Assembly: GCA_000827495.1 (NCBI GenBank)
Contig: KN817537.1
Span: 368,360 to 432,359, forward strand
Length of the DNA stretch: 64,000 bases
Direction: 5' to 3'
DNA from: Hypholoma sublateritium FD-334 SS-4
Taxonomy: Eukaryota > Basidiomycota > Agaricomycetes > Agaricales > Strophariaceae
Shown: piece after piece, positions 33,378 to 47,099 of the stretch
Position numbering within the stretch: position 1 is the first letter of the stretch
Layout of the letters: each line of letters opens with the position of its first letter
Position numbers and translations under genes: made by a program
The notes under the pieces: generated by a model
Databases searched by the model: none
The model's input: the letters and a program-made list of their open reading frames with translations, nothing else
What the model was told of the DNA's origin: nothing

Positions 33378-34342
33378 AGGGATGCGCTTGAGAACGAATT
33401 TCCCGGGCATCGTACTATTACTATGCCTATGATGGTGAGCTGTTATGCTCATGGATAATAATGATACTGAGGTTTGTGTTCATTCAGTACATAGGCAAAC
33501 ACAAGGTGAGAGGTTTCATTAAAATTTACAGCAGTTTTATGGAGAAATCCTTACAGCATGTTGTTGCGTATCCGGTGTCCCGCAGCTTGATAACCGTGTC
33601 GGCTTATATCAGCGATGTGTCTAAGGAAGGTACTCCTTGCGGCGAAATTACTGCCTTCAGTCCTATCGTCAAAGAAGAGCTCCTGGCCGCCTTCACAGGC
33701 TGGGAGCCAGAAGTTCAAGTCTTGTTACGTGTACGTACCATTATAGGGATGTGCACCTCAGCAGCATGCTCAAATAAATTATTATCCTGAAGTCCATGAA
33801 TGAGCCAATGAAACTGCCGATAACTCGAGTCGTTCCGCTGGAACGCTACTCATTTGGGAGGGTGCTGATAGCAGGTGATGCAGTATGTATCTCAATTAGT
33901 TCATTTATTTGCGCAATTCTTTTACAACGCAGGCACACGGAATGCCTCCGCATCAAGGCGCAGGTGCTGGTCAAGCAATTGAGGTCAGTATATAATTCGG
34001 AATCTCACGCGACAGAATTTAATCATATCTGGATAGGACGCGTACATCTTAGCAAGCCTATTATGTCATACATCTAGTACACGGGAGTCAATCCCCAAGA
34101 TCGCAAAGATATACAACGACATACGCCGTCCCGAGGGAAATCGTGCCCTCCAAGCTTCCATCGAGTTCGGAAGGCTGTTGGATTTGGACTTTCCAGACTT
34201 GGAAGGATACAAAGAGGGCGACGATAGCATGCCCTTAGAAATTTTGGAAGCATTGGGGAGGAAAGCTAGTAAGGACCTGGAGTGGGTATGGAAAAATTCC
34301 GTTGAAGGAGACAAGCGCCGCGCTTTACATATGATGGATTAA
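33378..34342 (+). pseudogene. FAD-dependent monooxygenase, 3' part
   Basis: It continues the gene interrupted at 19609. Exons are 33378-33434, 33488-33505, 33557-33730, 33793-33882, 33933-33983 and 34037-34342; the introns of 50-62 bp are GT-AG and all in phase 0. It encodes RDALENEFPGHRT, then YIGKHK-HVVAYPVSRS, the second FAD motif split over an intron (RVLIAGDA | AHGMPPHQGAGAGQAIE), and the C-terminus ending KRRALHMMD. With the 5' part (one T removed) the protein would be 455 residues, normal for group A aromatic hydroxylases. Apart from the frameshift in exon 2 and the transposon I find no other defect, so inactivation appears recent. Alone, this part has no promoter or FAD-binding N-terminus. 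Confidence 0.88.
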
Positions 34343-34975
34343 TTAACGAATACACGGACTGGTGATTCCCCGTATGCGTGGCACCACAAGGGGAACGATG
34401 TGCACTCGACTATGCATGTACTAGAATGATTTAATGGAGGACGGAGCGACGGAGCAGTGGGTTGAGACAACACAGGTTGGAGAGCCATTCAACCTGCACT
34501 GTCGTGCGAATACTGTATGGGTTGGGGATATGTTTGGCGTCTAGATCGGAACGAGTTCCCTGACCGGGAGGTGAATAGGAAGGCCGCACGCAACGCGGTA
34601 GCACAGAGGCCAATTTCTAGATAATCACCCATGGCACGGACAACGCGAGCCGGGGACACTGCCCAATACACCGCAAGCGACGGACGAGATCACGCCAACC
34701 TGATATCCCCGACGTAGAGCGCAGGGAACGCCGTGCGTCATCGTATAGAGGATAGGATGCTGCGCCACTCCGCACCGACGCTGACGTGGGCCGGGCTCAG
34801 GTACGCGGGGATTTCCAGATGAGGACGCGCTTGTGCACATTGATGGGTATTCAGAGGGATGGCGGTGGATTATGGTGCGCGCAGGGTCCTACAAAAGAAT
34901 GTCACAGTGACTAACCCACAGACGGATAACGAATAGCAAGAGAGCACACCTGAGACGCGCGCCGATTACTAGTAC
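34343..34975. other. Repeat-like 3' flank of the monooxygenase
   Basis: 34650-34830 aligns with 54650-54800 (shared ATATCCCCGACGTAGAGCGCAGG and GGGCTCAGGT-TGCGGGGA). No gene seen. Confidence 0.45.
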
Positions 34976-34979
34976 ATGG

Positions 34980-35440
34980 TTACATCCACAAAGAGTAGGA
35001 GATGTTGTGGGACCTTGAACCAGCCCTGCTTGGCACAAACTGCGCGATAATTAGCGGCACGTTCCCTGGAGCCTGGGTAACGATGCAAGGAGAACAATCA
35101 ACCGATGTGTAAACAGCAAGGAAGGGCGTACTACCTCGCTTCCTCAGGAATGCTTTGACGGCACGGATAGGAGCGTCGATGACACGATGGAGGTCGCGAT
35201 CACACAGGAAGAGTGCAGGCACAACCCGCGAACATGGATGCGGCGGGAGATGGGACGAGATGTGATATTAGCGAATACGAGCCCCTTTGATTCAAGTTTG
35301 ATGCATCGCGATGATGCCCACGCCCGCGTGACCGCGCCGGCACCGGCGCCTGCCTTCCGAATGTCCGTGGCGAAGTCGAAGAATTACTGTCGGGCGGTGT
35401 TAAGCTCCAAGGTGGATTAGCATGAGCTGCTTGATCGCAA
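34980..35440 (-). repeat. Family B repeat copy at 35 kb
   Basis: Near-palindrome variant CGCCCGCGTGACCG at 35321-35334, with GCGCCGGCACCGGCGCC beside it. No open frame of note. Confidence 0.4.
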
Positions 35441-37410
35441 ATTTTAGAAGACCAGGAAAATGCGGAGTATGCGTATACAATACACTGCACACTATCAAGT
35501 TGGGCCTAGGCGTGACAGGATGACACCGTCAATTTGAGTATCTACAGACTCGCATGCGGAGGTCGATGCAAGTACATCGAGCATTCGCCTGCGGTGTGAT
35601 ACGTACATCGCGATCTACCGCTGTCACGCGCTGCACCACAACCGAATGATAGGTGTGAAGGTGGAATAGCACTACAGAATAGAGACGACGCCATGATGAT
35701 AGGTGATTGGATAGGCCAGAAGGCAGAGGCGAAGGGGCGAAAAATTACAAGCACACACCCAGGAATGGGGAAACGCCCCAGCGAAGGATCCGAGATTCGT
35801 TGAGGTAGTGATACACCCAGTGCATTATCCTCTGTCGACGGCGGTCAGAGGGAGATACGCTGGCGGATAATCCGTGCTTACAAGCATTGGGAGGCGTAGC
35901 GTCGTTTCTAGAGAGTTCAAACGGTAGACTTCGGAGGTATGACGATTAGAGGCGCTCGTGAAGAAATCAAACGGCGATGAAAACCGGCGATGATGATCTG
36001 AAATCGCCTGGAATCAACAACGGCAATACCATGAAATGGTGCATTGAGGTGCGCACCTACCGCAAATCAAGACGTGCCTATAGCTCTTTCCGTATTGCGA
36101 AAGAGAAGACGAGCGGCTGTGAAGGGATGAATCAGCGAAAGTTGTAACAATAGGACGCGATGAAGAGCACCAGCGCATGATGACGCTATTCGGATTCATG
36201 GTTCAGTCATTCAAACAGCGAAAACGTCCAGGAAGAAGCGGCGATGCGGCGTAATACTGCGGGGCGTGCGCCGCATGCGACAACACAACAGTAGCTCAAC
36301 TAGATGCACTAACCCCCGCTCCATGGTACGAATAACACGTCCGTCTGTCCGGGGGTCATATCTGCCGGCATTTTGTGTTGACGTGCGCACGGCGAAGCAG
36401 ATGTGCAAGCAGAGACTGGAAGGATCGGGGCTGGGATAGTCGCCCGGTCTCCCGGGACGTTGTGAGCAGTGGAGAGGATGATGCACAAAGCCACGCGGAG
36501 GGGACATGTACGCATATACGCAGGCAGAACATAATATAATGCAAGACTCGCCAGCAGGACTTGCGTTTGTCAGAAGTATTATAAGAGTCCGTCCGCTCAG
36601 CTGGAGCCGTAGGCAGATGGGACAAACAGAGGCAGCTGACGTGTAGGAGACCCGCTGTGGAAGGGATGATAGCTAACAAAGAAACGGAAAAGGAAAAGTG
36701 CGGGGACGTACATCACTATCTGCGATTGTACCGTAGAGGAGGGCCCAAGATAAACACGTTACGGCGCTGATGGAGTAGTTAAAATAGGTGATCGGCAACA
36801 TCGATGGAGGGGCACACACCTGGGCGGCGGGGGAGCGCCGTGGAATCATGGCGGGAACTGTGACCGGCCATATGCATGAGCGTCGGTCGGAGAGCAAGAT
36901 GTGGATGGATGAGCGCGCAAAATCTAAACGGAAAGGTATAGTCAAGCTGTGGTCAAGCAAGGAAGTACTTACCTCGTCACCCCAGAAATGTGCTTGATAG
37001 AATATGCCGCAATCGGATGACGTGGCACTGAACATGGACACAAGGAGCGGGGTGAAAACGACAAAGGGGAACAGGGAACATTAGGGATGGGATATAGACA
37101 ACGATTTCTCCAAAACAAGGATGCAGGTCATGGGAATTGGTGGGATGAGGGGTTGCAGCGTGAAGCCACAACGGCGCCATGATGGTACGTCGAACCAATC
37201 TACCAGATGTGCGCGTACAAAGTTCAAACATGGTGCGGCGATATCCAGGTGGAAGTATGTCAAATTACGCATGGCGCCGGTGGGCTGCAGCCTATATCGA
37301 TGATGGATGCAAGATGGATGAGTCGATGAGAATTCGTTGTCGACATCGATCATGGACCTCCCGCTGACAGTAACAATGCCTGCACCCACGATCTCGTGAC
37401 CGGGCCGCAG
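35441..37410 (-). repeat. Family B repeat copy at 36-37 kb
   Basis: The palindrome variant CGATCTCGTGACCG is at 37389-37402. The minus strand encodes SSDCGIFYQAHFWGDE followed by the donor GAG-GTAAGT near 36973 and an acceptor TTTAG about 45 bp on. Further downstream (36300-36350) lies the GAATAACACGTCCGTC motif (RTDGRVIRT on the minus strand). This is the order seen in the other family B copies. Confidence 0.5.
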
Positions 37411-39925
37411 CTGCCACCACACACCCTCACAACGCCCTCAGGTATCCATTACTTACGACGCGCACATTCCACTAAAAATACAGTAGTCTACGTAGCGTCC
37501 CGCTGCAGCCGAAAAATATGCAATCTGTTGAAAGAACGACACGAATTGCACTGCGCAGTTTTCAGCAAGACTACACACGGGATGTCTAGGACCATGTGTC
37601 CGAAATCTATCAAAACTATGGCCATAGCTCGCAGCGTGTACTCTGCCGCACCACACAACGCGGCGCTTTCAGATCCTGCTGCGTAAGTCGGCTGTACCCT
37701 AAATTGGGCTCGATGCACCGGCACACACAAGCGCAAGCTTATCCGACGGACTCAAGAAGAACGTCGGAAAGCAGCGTGCCACAGTCTGCGGAGCGCCTCC
37801 TTCCGACGGACTCCGGTCACATAAGTGACTTGCGCTTACGCGTGTGGCGCGGAGTAGCGCGAAAGTGGTGGAGGGAGGGCTTGGCCCCTTCATCCAGCGA
37901 AGCGGGGTATCTGGGAGACATGGTGCTGCACATAGCAGGAAATGATATGGATGACCATCATGGCTGGACAGTAAGGCGATGCCGATGCACGACAGCACGA
38001 CGTATGGTCCATGATAATCCCTCGACGCTGTGCACACAGACTGTGGTTATCGAGGGAGAGAATCGGCGCACAGTCAGCGCTGTCGAGCGTATGAGAGCGG
38101 GTGCAAGTGATGCAAAATGACGGTATCGGGGGAGTGCAGCAGCCACCATGAAGGGGAAAAGAGGCAACCAAAATCAAGAAAAAATAAAAATGCATCGTCC
38201 AAAGACCTCTTGGCTGCTGTACAACACGACCAATATTCCGTACGCGCAAGCCGTAATGTGGGTACCAATCAATGGAGAGAATCAGACAGCGCCCGCGTTG
38301 TCTCGCGCGCGGCACACACTGAGAAAAAAATGGGCTACGCAGCGCGCATGACACACGCGCCCACCTTCACAACAGCGCATAGTTCTAGAAAAACGAAAAA
38401 ACCTCACCCTCGACGACCAATACCTATGGGCACCGACGAGGGAATGTCACCGTTCCAGGCTAGCGCTGATGCAATACGGTGTCACGATGTGCGCTTGCGC
38501 AGTAATATAGTAGACGAAGATGGGGAAAGGCAATGCTCGTGACGGCGTTTGATCCAATCGCCCGCCTCGTAGACATGGATGCTGGAATCGAGGATTATAA
38601 AACGCGAGGAGGATATGAAGACTTGATTTGGGAGACGCACCTCGGTATGCGGGAAGACTGGACAAGCGCGGTACTGACTTCGAGCTTGAGGCGCGATTGT
38701 GAGAGATAACGGGAAGAAGTGCACAGCGCAGCGAAGATGTGAGGCTAGGTATTTATATGGGGGCCTATAAAAAGCGACAGACGTGCGAGAGCACCTGCTA
38801 TGCCGTGCAGCCGAGCGTAAGTATAAGTAGGCTCTGCGCCATGTGGCACGCCAGCGCGCCGGTTCTTGGGAGGCCAGAAGCATTGAGGTCCCAGCTGACG
38901 TGGTTGGGTATATTTAACGTCGCTCAGCATGTATGCACAAGGCATACTCCTGAAAGTATACGGAAACCCGACGAAGTATGTGGGCACGGCGCAATGCAGG
39001 GTACGCAGGCCAATCATTAATGTAGAACACGAACGTCTGAGGTACTCCCAAGCGTCATCGGGATGCAAGGGGCGTGGAAGCTTCATGAGTGACCTCATCA
39101 CCCACTCAGGCTCGATGCGCACTCGCCTTCGTGGGAATATGCCACAGACTTCCGCTGCCACGCAAGGTGCACCACGACGAAATAATATGTGTGATGGGGG
39201 AGGGAGATTCAGGAAACACACCGAGGTTGATACCTTGCTGTATACACAGATGCGCATTGTGTACCTGTTTGATGTGGTCAAAAGACATGCGCTGTTTGGT
39301 TGAAAAAGATCGAGAACATACCTGTCGCCCATGACCCTCCTTATCGATTGAAGAGCTGACAAGCGGCCCAGGAGAGGGTGCCGACGCGTTCCTAAAATGA
39401 GAATATCAGCATATGCGTCCGATAAGATCAACCATCGCACGTCCATTCATACAGCACATTCGAGAAGACAAGAATTGATTGCAGGCCGCTACAGGCGACA
39501 ACGCAGAGCATTTTTCAAAAACGAGTTACCCCCCTCTTCGTGGACAACACGTGTAGTGCGCTGGTCTGCGGGAAAGGGTGGAACGTCATATGAAAGTCTG
39601 CGTTGGCAAGCGAGCAGCGCGCTCGAAAACATGACGACATCCGTTCTGGGCTTCGGCAGTGAGATAGTTCTTTTCGCGGCGCGTCCTGTCCCCCAGGGTG
39701 CACAGCACGCGAGCGCGTTAGCGCGCAGGAGCCAGATGCTATGCCATCTCGCGCCGGCAAGCGGATAAAGGAGCGCGGAAAACGGCATGCGGGAACGGAC
39801 GAAGAAAAGGGGGATAAGAAAGCATATATTTGCGCGCATATATGCAATAGGCAGCGGGGAGGGAACACGGCAGAGGTGTGGAGACGCACCGGCGAGATTA
39901 ACGTTCTTCAGACACGCGCACTTGT
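37411..39925. other. No gene seen; diverged repeats
   Basis: Open frames on both strands overlap without any one being favoured (for example 38745-39446 minus and 39489-40103 minus). No recognised motif, intron chain or duplicate elsewhere in the window supports them. Confidence 0.35.
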
Positions 39926-39929
39926 GCGC

Positions 39930-40645
39930 ATGAACACCCGATAAGGTAGACGGCGCAGAGACCTGGATGGCGGTGACAAGCGACGGGAGGGTGACAACGG
40001 GAAGGAAGGGGCGTGTGGACTGGGACTCACGATCGGGAGACGCAACGCAGAGGGAGGCGATAAGGGGCCTATGGGAAGATGTGGGTGTGGAGATCGCTAG
40101 CATCGTGCAAGGGGAACATACCTAGCGGCTGAGCGACAACACGCAGCATAGGGCGCGCGGTGGCTAGCCATGTACATAAGGATCTGGTGGCGATCAAGAG
40201 CCAGTGGACGGAGGGACGGGAGCTCGCGGTGAGCGCTAAGATCCTGGATGTGGACTGAATAATCAATCTTTGATTGAAGAAGGAAATACGCACCTCAGTG
40301 CGCGCCAACTGCGGGCGACACGGACAGAAGGCAGCCGTCATAGGACGACGCGGAGCGGGACGCGGACAACAGGGACGCCGGAGTTGTGAGAAATGGAGTA
40401 GCGGACGATGGGGAGGCGATATGGGAGAAGGGAGCGACGCGCTGGGACAGCATCCAGCCAAGATGGCACCATACGCGACGACTGAGATGCGTACGTCGAT
40501 GTCCCGGTGGATAAGATCTCGTCCGCACGTATGGCGCCAGCACTGGGGCTACGTCGATGGTGGACGGGGAAGGAGATACTCGAATCGATGGCGGGAACGC
40601 GTGGCGACCCATCGATGGAGACCTCACGGTCGCGTGACCGCACCG
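39930..40645 (-). repeat. Family B repeat copy at 40 kb
   Basis: Palindrome at 40627-40640. The minus strand carries MVPSWLDAVPARRSLLPY, shared with 53.8 kb (MVSSWLDAVPFHAHPL), then a donor GAG-GTGCGT at about 40290 and an acceptor TCCAG near 40240. A second donor-like GGTATGT lies near 40120. Frames are broken. Confidence 0.5.
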
Positions 40646-42285
40646 AGGCAGTCCCCACGCACGGGCCTGCGCCCAGGAGGTCCGACACGCGCGCCTATGC
40701 CTCCGGATGGACGCGCGACGGAAGTGCATGCGCTACTTAAGAGCACATTGACATGTCCATCAAAAATCTACTAACTGCCGCACGAGAGGGTGGCACACAC
40801 CGCGTTCAGACCACCAGTCGGTGCATCTGTCTGCCGCGGAGACATGTATAACAAGCTAGCCCACCTGTACCGTCGACTGACTTCTCAAATAGTCACGTAT
40901 GCGCGTGGGCGTAATATGACATACATGGGTCCGCGGCAATGCATACAGATAGATGCGCGATCAGCGGGCAAGGCACGGAGTCAGGAGGTAGAATGGGATT
41001 TAGGGCATGCTGTATATGGACGGCGCGATTGCGTGCGCTATCAAGAAGGCGGAGAGATTATCTGTGTAAGGCTGTCCATAGAGACAGAAAGTCGACTCAC
41101 GCTGGAAAATGCAGCTTAACCAAGAACAGATGAACGACCGAGGAGTGTATGGAGTATATCACACACGCCTGAGCGGTGAATTTTGGTGTGTCTGGGCTAC
41201 AAATCGCAGCGTCCGTCCCGAATGGAGCTGAAGCCGCACGGGTTGATGAGGATTTCCAATACCCAGCAGCCACGACGTACAGAGCAGCTGGTGTGCCGGG
41301 TATGTATTTCACCAAGATCACAACGGTGCGGAGCACATCCATGGAGGACAGGACGCCAGACAGGAAGGCGGCAGGGACGGGTCGGATGAAGCGTAGACGC
41401 ACCGGAGGCGCAACTATGTCGGTATGCGTGTACTTGGACTGGAGTGGGCCCATCTCTGGCTAGAATACAGTCTGCGATGAATCATGATTAGCGAATAAAG
41501 GTTGGAGACCGTCTGCGGGGGAAAATACCTCATGATTGATAACGAATAGATATAGATATGTTAAATGTGCTCGTGCATCTGCGGTAATGCACGCTGAAAA
41601 TAGATAAAGAGGTGTCAGAAAGATTGGAAAAAGATCTGAACGCCGGTATTCACAGCGCGTACGGAGATTTGAAACTGGAAAAACACAATCAATGACTTAG
41701 TAGTCGACAGGAAAGAGCGCGGTGGCTTAAGAAATGCGGAGTCGATCCACGCAGCACCCCCGTGCATAAATGAAACAGAGGAAAAAGGATAGGCACACGG
41801 ATTTTCCAGGCACCTAAGTACAGACCCCGGCACAACAGATGATGAAGACTGGCCACCCCCGGCCCCACGGCGCGAATAGCGCGGCCGTTGGTACGAGGGT
41901 GAGATCTGCTTTCAGTTTGTACCGGGGTGCGAACGGCGGCGCGTGAGTGTGCAGATATCGGTGGGATGAGGTCAATATATTCGTCCCGCCTTCCACGGAG
42001 GCACGAACAGCGGAGAATGCGCGGTACGGCGCCACGTAGGAATTGGGTGATGCAGGGAAGTATAGTAAAATCGCATGCGCACAAGGGAGGCTATTGCCTT
42101 CTTGGAATATTTCTCAGGCCTGTTCTGGCTGATGTGCTCCACCACGCACGCTGCGCCAAGACGGAATAAAAGTTTCGAATGTGCAAGCGGATCGAGGAGC
42201 TCTGGAAACAGCGAAATAAATGATGTAAACTCACGATGGAGACACTTGCTGCAGATGTGCGGATGGATCGGTATGCACGGGAGCT
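40646..42285. other. Diverged family B tail, no gene
   Basis: It includes the GCGCGAATAGCGCGGCCG motif near 41872-41890, which on the minus strand reads GRAIRAV. No intact gene. Confidence 0.4.
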
Positions 42286-42289
42286 GGGA

Positions 42290-42885
42290 TGCCTGAGCGC
42301 TGATGTTGGGGATCACCAGCATCGTTGGGAACACACCTTGGTGGCGGCGGGACGCGGTGGAAGTGTAGGGGCAGTTTAAGTTGCGACTGCGGAGGGGATA
42401 TGCACCGTAGAGATACGCAGGTATCGAGTCTGGACAGGAAGATAATGGTCAGACTTTGATGGAGGAAAGATACACGCACCTCGCTATACGGAACGGCAGC
42501 GTAGACAGAAGCACGCTACCATCAGATGACGTGGCACAGCGCATGTGAAGGAGAGACACGGAAAGAGGAAACACGACCAGCGACCAACGAGATGTAAGAG
42601 GTAGGATCGATCAGGGGAAGTGGACGCGGGATGGGGAGACGCGAGGGGCAGCATGCAGCTACAACATCGGCACCAGGAACAACAGCGGCGTATTGAATCT
42701 GCCGGGCGGGTAAACACATAATGTCAATGTCCCGGTAGATGAGATATGTGCAGTGTGCATGGCGCCGGTGTGCAGCGGGCTGCAGGTCCTGTCGTGGTGT
42801 CGTCGAGGCTCGATATCGATGGGCGCGGGACGTGGCATCATGTCAAACCCATTGACACGGTCGCGTGACCGCGCCGGCGCCGCCA
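42290..42885 (-). repeat. Family B repeat copy at 42.5 kb
   Basis: Palindrome at 42858-42871; the minus strand then reads MMPRPAPIDIEPRRHH, also found at 60.5 kb (MMPRPAPIDTEPRRHH). Donor GAG-GTGCGTGTAT near 42480 and acceptor TCCAG near 42430, then a second donor-like GGTGTGT near 42335. Confidence 0.55.
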
Positions 42886-42949
42886 AAAGCGCGCCTACGC
42901 GCAGGCGCCGTCTGTACCGTCTGCGCCTCCGCTGCGCGTCGCACGCACA

Positions 42950-44600
42950 CGCCCGCTCTCGCTATACATAACAGCACACGTACAGAGCGCTCAAGGGGAA
43001 AGGTCGTCTACTGAGGGGCGATGTGAGTAACAGTCCTGTTGATATCATCCAAGGTATGTCTTTGAACACTCTAATAGAGTGAGTGGGACGCTGATGCACA
43101 GCTTAACGTCCGAGCGGTGTTATCTGCCCCATGCTCTATAATTTTGTGGGGAATTTCCTGCTAGAGTTGTTAGTTGCTGATTAAGATGAGTATAATAGGC
43201 GGCGTATATGCGCTGCGCGCATCAATATTTGCTTTAAGATGACTTGAAAGGTGAATGAATTCACGGTTGTTGCTTTTATAGAGGACTAACAGTTACAGTT
43301 TGATAACGAGTACATGATTTGATTACAATGAGGACTTGACTGGTAAGTATAATTGATCTGTTTTATACAATATGGTGACAATGATGAATAAGGAACAATC
43401 TGGAGGTAGGACTAGGAAGCAGTTGACGAAGTCCATTCAGTAGCCTGTAGGTACTCAGGCGGCGGAGCGTGGGCCGTATTGTCAATTGAAATGCAGTAGC
43501 AAAGATTCCCAGCTCCGCGAGATCGCGGACTGCTGCGTGCAAAGTGAACTTCACCGTCTCCGAGTTGGAGATGAGGATGTACACCTGCCCCGGCGGCAGT
43601 TTTCCCAGTCCGTGTTGTTCACCGACCTCGACGTGCATACAGCAAGTCTACAACTGTGGGCGCGTTCTCGCAGACGGACTGCTGTCGGGTGACGGCAGTG
43701 TAAGAGTGCCTGGGACCGTGACTGACAGACGTGCATGGCCCGATGAGGACCAATGAACGACTGGCGGTGGATGCCAAGGGGCGCCAACGGCCCGGTATTC
43801 TGAGTCGATCCGAGTGTGTGGGGCGGACGGGGTGGTTGGTGGCATCGGTGTAGGGACCGGTGTCGGGTAGCAAGCATATGGAAATGCGACTGCATCTATT
43901 ACAGCCAGATAAATAGGTGACAAAATTACTGACAAGCGGGCTCCACGTACCAGGAACTCACACTGGCTTGGAATTCTGGCCAGCAGGCTGAATAGCGGGT
44001 CCTGCGCAAGGTGAAGACGCGGCCAATCCCCCTAGGTATTCGAGGTCCAGCCTCTGTTCCGGAGTACCAGATGAGGTACGAAGGAAGGCAGGGCTGTTGG
44101 GCGACAGAAAGGAAGCCTGCACAGCACACGGACGACTTGCGTCCATAGATACCCTCTTCCTTCGATGGGTTGCCTGAGGAATAGGGCACCACGCGAGAGC
44201 CAACACTCTAGAACCTGTATGAAAACATGATTAGTATACACTAGACGATGTGAAATAGGAAGAAGTACCATGCATTCCAGATGAGTTCAATCAAGTAGCA
44301 TGCTTGTGCTGAGCGTCTGAGGAGGTCTATCAGACAGCGTGAGTTGTTTTGTGATAAGTGATTTTTCATGTTGAAGAATGTTGTTGAGGGAAATAGACCG
44401 AGGAGGAATGGGGTATACGATAATTCGTCACTGTATTTATATGAGAAAGACTTTGGGCCACATCTCGCGAATATGGAAAGCAAATATGTGGCTATGGGCT
44501 GGCCGACGGCCATAATATCCGAGAAGTGTTGCATCGCACGCCACGGCCAAAGCTAGTGGCTTTTCTTCCCGGAAAATGGCCGCAATAAAAATGCTACATA
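42950..44600. repeat. Segmental duplication D1, copy a
   Basis: It aligns in the same orientation with 56930-58300 over its whole length. Inside, 43544-43756 (plus) and 57468-57680 (plus) have matching frames with shared MRMYTCPG, SPCC, STC, QQVYNCGRVL and VRVPGTVTDRR and a common stop. Minus-strand frames are also open in both copies (EYRAVGAP, SSSGH, LSVTVPGTLT). By eye the changes do not clearly favour one strand. Either it is a small cysteine-rich protein on the plus strand or a spliced gene on the minus strand. Confidence 0.6.
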
Positions 44601-44879
44601 ATTTAATAACCTAAATCTGCATGCCATAAAACTTCTTATCGACGTGGCTTTGTGCATGCGTAGCGGTGTCCGGAAGATCTAGATCTGCGCGTCCAACACG
44701 CCACCCCAGAAATCTGCAGGTTAAGTCCTCTCTTCGGCGCTGAATGGTGTCCTCGATATCAATGGGCGCCGGACGTGCCTTCATTGCGATGTCGCGGTGA
44801 GCGAGTATGAAAGTTATTAAATTATATACGCGCTCGACGCGCGCCGGCGTCTTTCAAGATATGCCAAGTTTGACTAACC

Positions 44880-46740
44880 ATTTCTATTACAGCTGCAGCT
44901 CCAAGTATAGCAGCGCACGGACAGGGCGCTCGAGGGCCACGGTCAGTTTCAGGTCTGTATTTGGGCATCTTAGAGCGGGGTAGCGCGATCTACAATCAGC
45001 AGATGTATTATTCAATCCGCCACGAACGCAGATTATGGTCAGGAAGTAAAATCTCCGTGCACAACGTATCACGGTGAAGAAAACATTTATTAATCGGCGG
45101 GTAAATACGCGCTGAAGCGCGCCCGTCTACGAAACGCTGAACATTCGTAGCGTATGGTGGACAAGGCGTGTGGGGAATGTCACTGAGATCCACGCGCTAA
45201 CTCATGGCAGAATATAAGACCAGCGTGCACGGCGCACAGAGTCGCCGCCTCGCTGGAGAGGATTTGCCTGAAAAATCACCGCACGGATTACAGCCGCGAG
45301 AGGCGCTCGCTTCTCGACACGGATACAGAGCGGAGTATCGAATAGAATAGAGAATAGCGACGCACCAAGGCTTTCGCGCTCGCATGCGTGTACTTGAGGG
45401 GTTGTCATCCTAGGCAGACGACAACTCAGTTATCGAAGAATGCACCCTGGATTGAGAGAATGAGCGAATAGCGTATAAGAGGGCCGACAGCGGGGACAGA
45501 GACCTCACAATACACACCGAGGCGATGCATGTATGGCCGGGAGTATACGCGCAGTATGCAAGAAAAACAAAAACGGATCTCTGAAAAGGGCACCGACATG
45601 CTTCGCGCAATATCAGCGGAGTCCTCTCTAGATTGACATGTCCGCACAGCACACCAGTACATCACGCGAGAACAAGTTTAATATCCCCTTGCACGGACGG
45701 CATGAATAGCACGTGCGTGGGACCGGGGGAAATGTAATCTATGCCGTTGTGCTGGTGTGCGCGGTGCTCCGACGATGAGCTCCAAAGCAGGGATGAAGTC
45801 GCGATAGCCGCCCGTCAACGAGGAGAAGGGACTACAATGGAAAAGGATGATAACAGATTGCGGCGGTGGTACGAACGTACACGGGCGCGTGGACGAGCAT
45901 ATCAGACGCACCAGTGAGGGGGGATCCGCTTTAAACACGCTTTGAAACGGGATCGCGCAGCCAGAAGGCGGTGGGCGGACAGGATGCGGGGCGGCGGGTG
46001 GGTTGACCTGCGATTACGCGCGCTCAGTAGCAGCGGATGGAGGAAAAGGAATGACATGGGCTGACGGTGGACTATGCGCTGGACAGGTGCGAGCTGGGAT
46101 GTTATGCAGCGGAGCTGTGGGGGAGAATGAGAAGGGGGATTGATATCATCGATCATGGGCGCACCTGAGCGGCGGCGCGGCGGCTGGGAGCATAGTGGGA
46201 GCGGCTGGCGTCCATGTACATGAGCGTCGAGTAGGGAGGGCGCAGAACAGTGTTTTAATGGGGCAAATATATCTGAATAGGAAGAGAACAGTTAGCCGCT
46301 GATGGAGAAAAGACACACGAACCTCGTTACAGCGGAACTGGTGTGCGGAGAGAAGCAAGCGCCACTGGCTGACGTGGCGAAGAACATGAGAATCAGGGAA
46401 ATGGAGAGCGTGAGGGAAGAGCAGCGGACGACGGATGCAGGATGTGCGATCGATCAAGCGCAGCGGACGCGGGATGGGAGACGCTGGGTCCCAAGGGGCA
46501 GGCAGCTACCGCGTCGACACGATAGTGCACGACTGACATTGTTATATCTGTCGGGACGGGCACGGGATAGCGCGGTCCCGGCTGATAACGTACTTCGAGT
46601 ATGATGTCGACGGGGCGCAGACTACGCCCTGCGGTGGATGTCGGTGGAGAGAGTGGTGTCCTCGAGTCTCGATATCGATGGTACCACATCGGGCGACAAC
46701 GGACCACGGTCGCGTGACCGCGCCGGCGCCGCCGAAAACG
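44880..46740. repeat. Segmental duplication D2, copy a (contains family B)
   Basis: It aligns in the same orientation with 62060-63720. Shared words include GCGATCTAC, ATATGGTGGACAAGGCGTG, CTCGCTGGAGAG, GTTGTCATCCTAGGCA-like and GACGTGGCGAAGAAC-like blocks. The family B palindrome is at 46707-46720 and a minus-strand intron is suggested near 46320 to 46273 (GTTCGTGTG, GGCTAAC, CTATTCAG). Confidence 0.65.
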
Positions 46741-47099
46741 CCCATGCACGCGCCGAGCCAAAGCGCACGCACCGTCGGCGTCCGCGGGTCGTCGGCGACG
46801 TTTAGTCTGCTAAATTTTAATTCGTGTAATCTCTGCACGTTCCCAAAAGATACGTATATAAGATATGCACCGCCAGCACCCATAATTTTGACGTAACGTG
46901 AGGACGTGCGCGCCAAGTGCGCGCTCAGCATAGCGCAGATAGCAACGTCATGGCAGATTTGTGACGCCCTCTGCGTGTGGCGAATGAACATACAGCCTGA
47001 GTTAAAGAGACCTTTGTGGGTGCTTAATAAAGCGCAGACATGGCATAGAGCGAAGGCGAATGTCATCGTCCGAATAGCCGTGATCATTTGATTAGATTA

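Noticed and set aside
39489..40103. 204-residue minus-strand frame
   Set aside because: Overlapped by other frames on both strands, no motif, no conserved copy; probably chance in GC-rich DNA.
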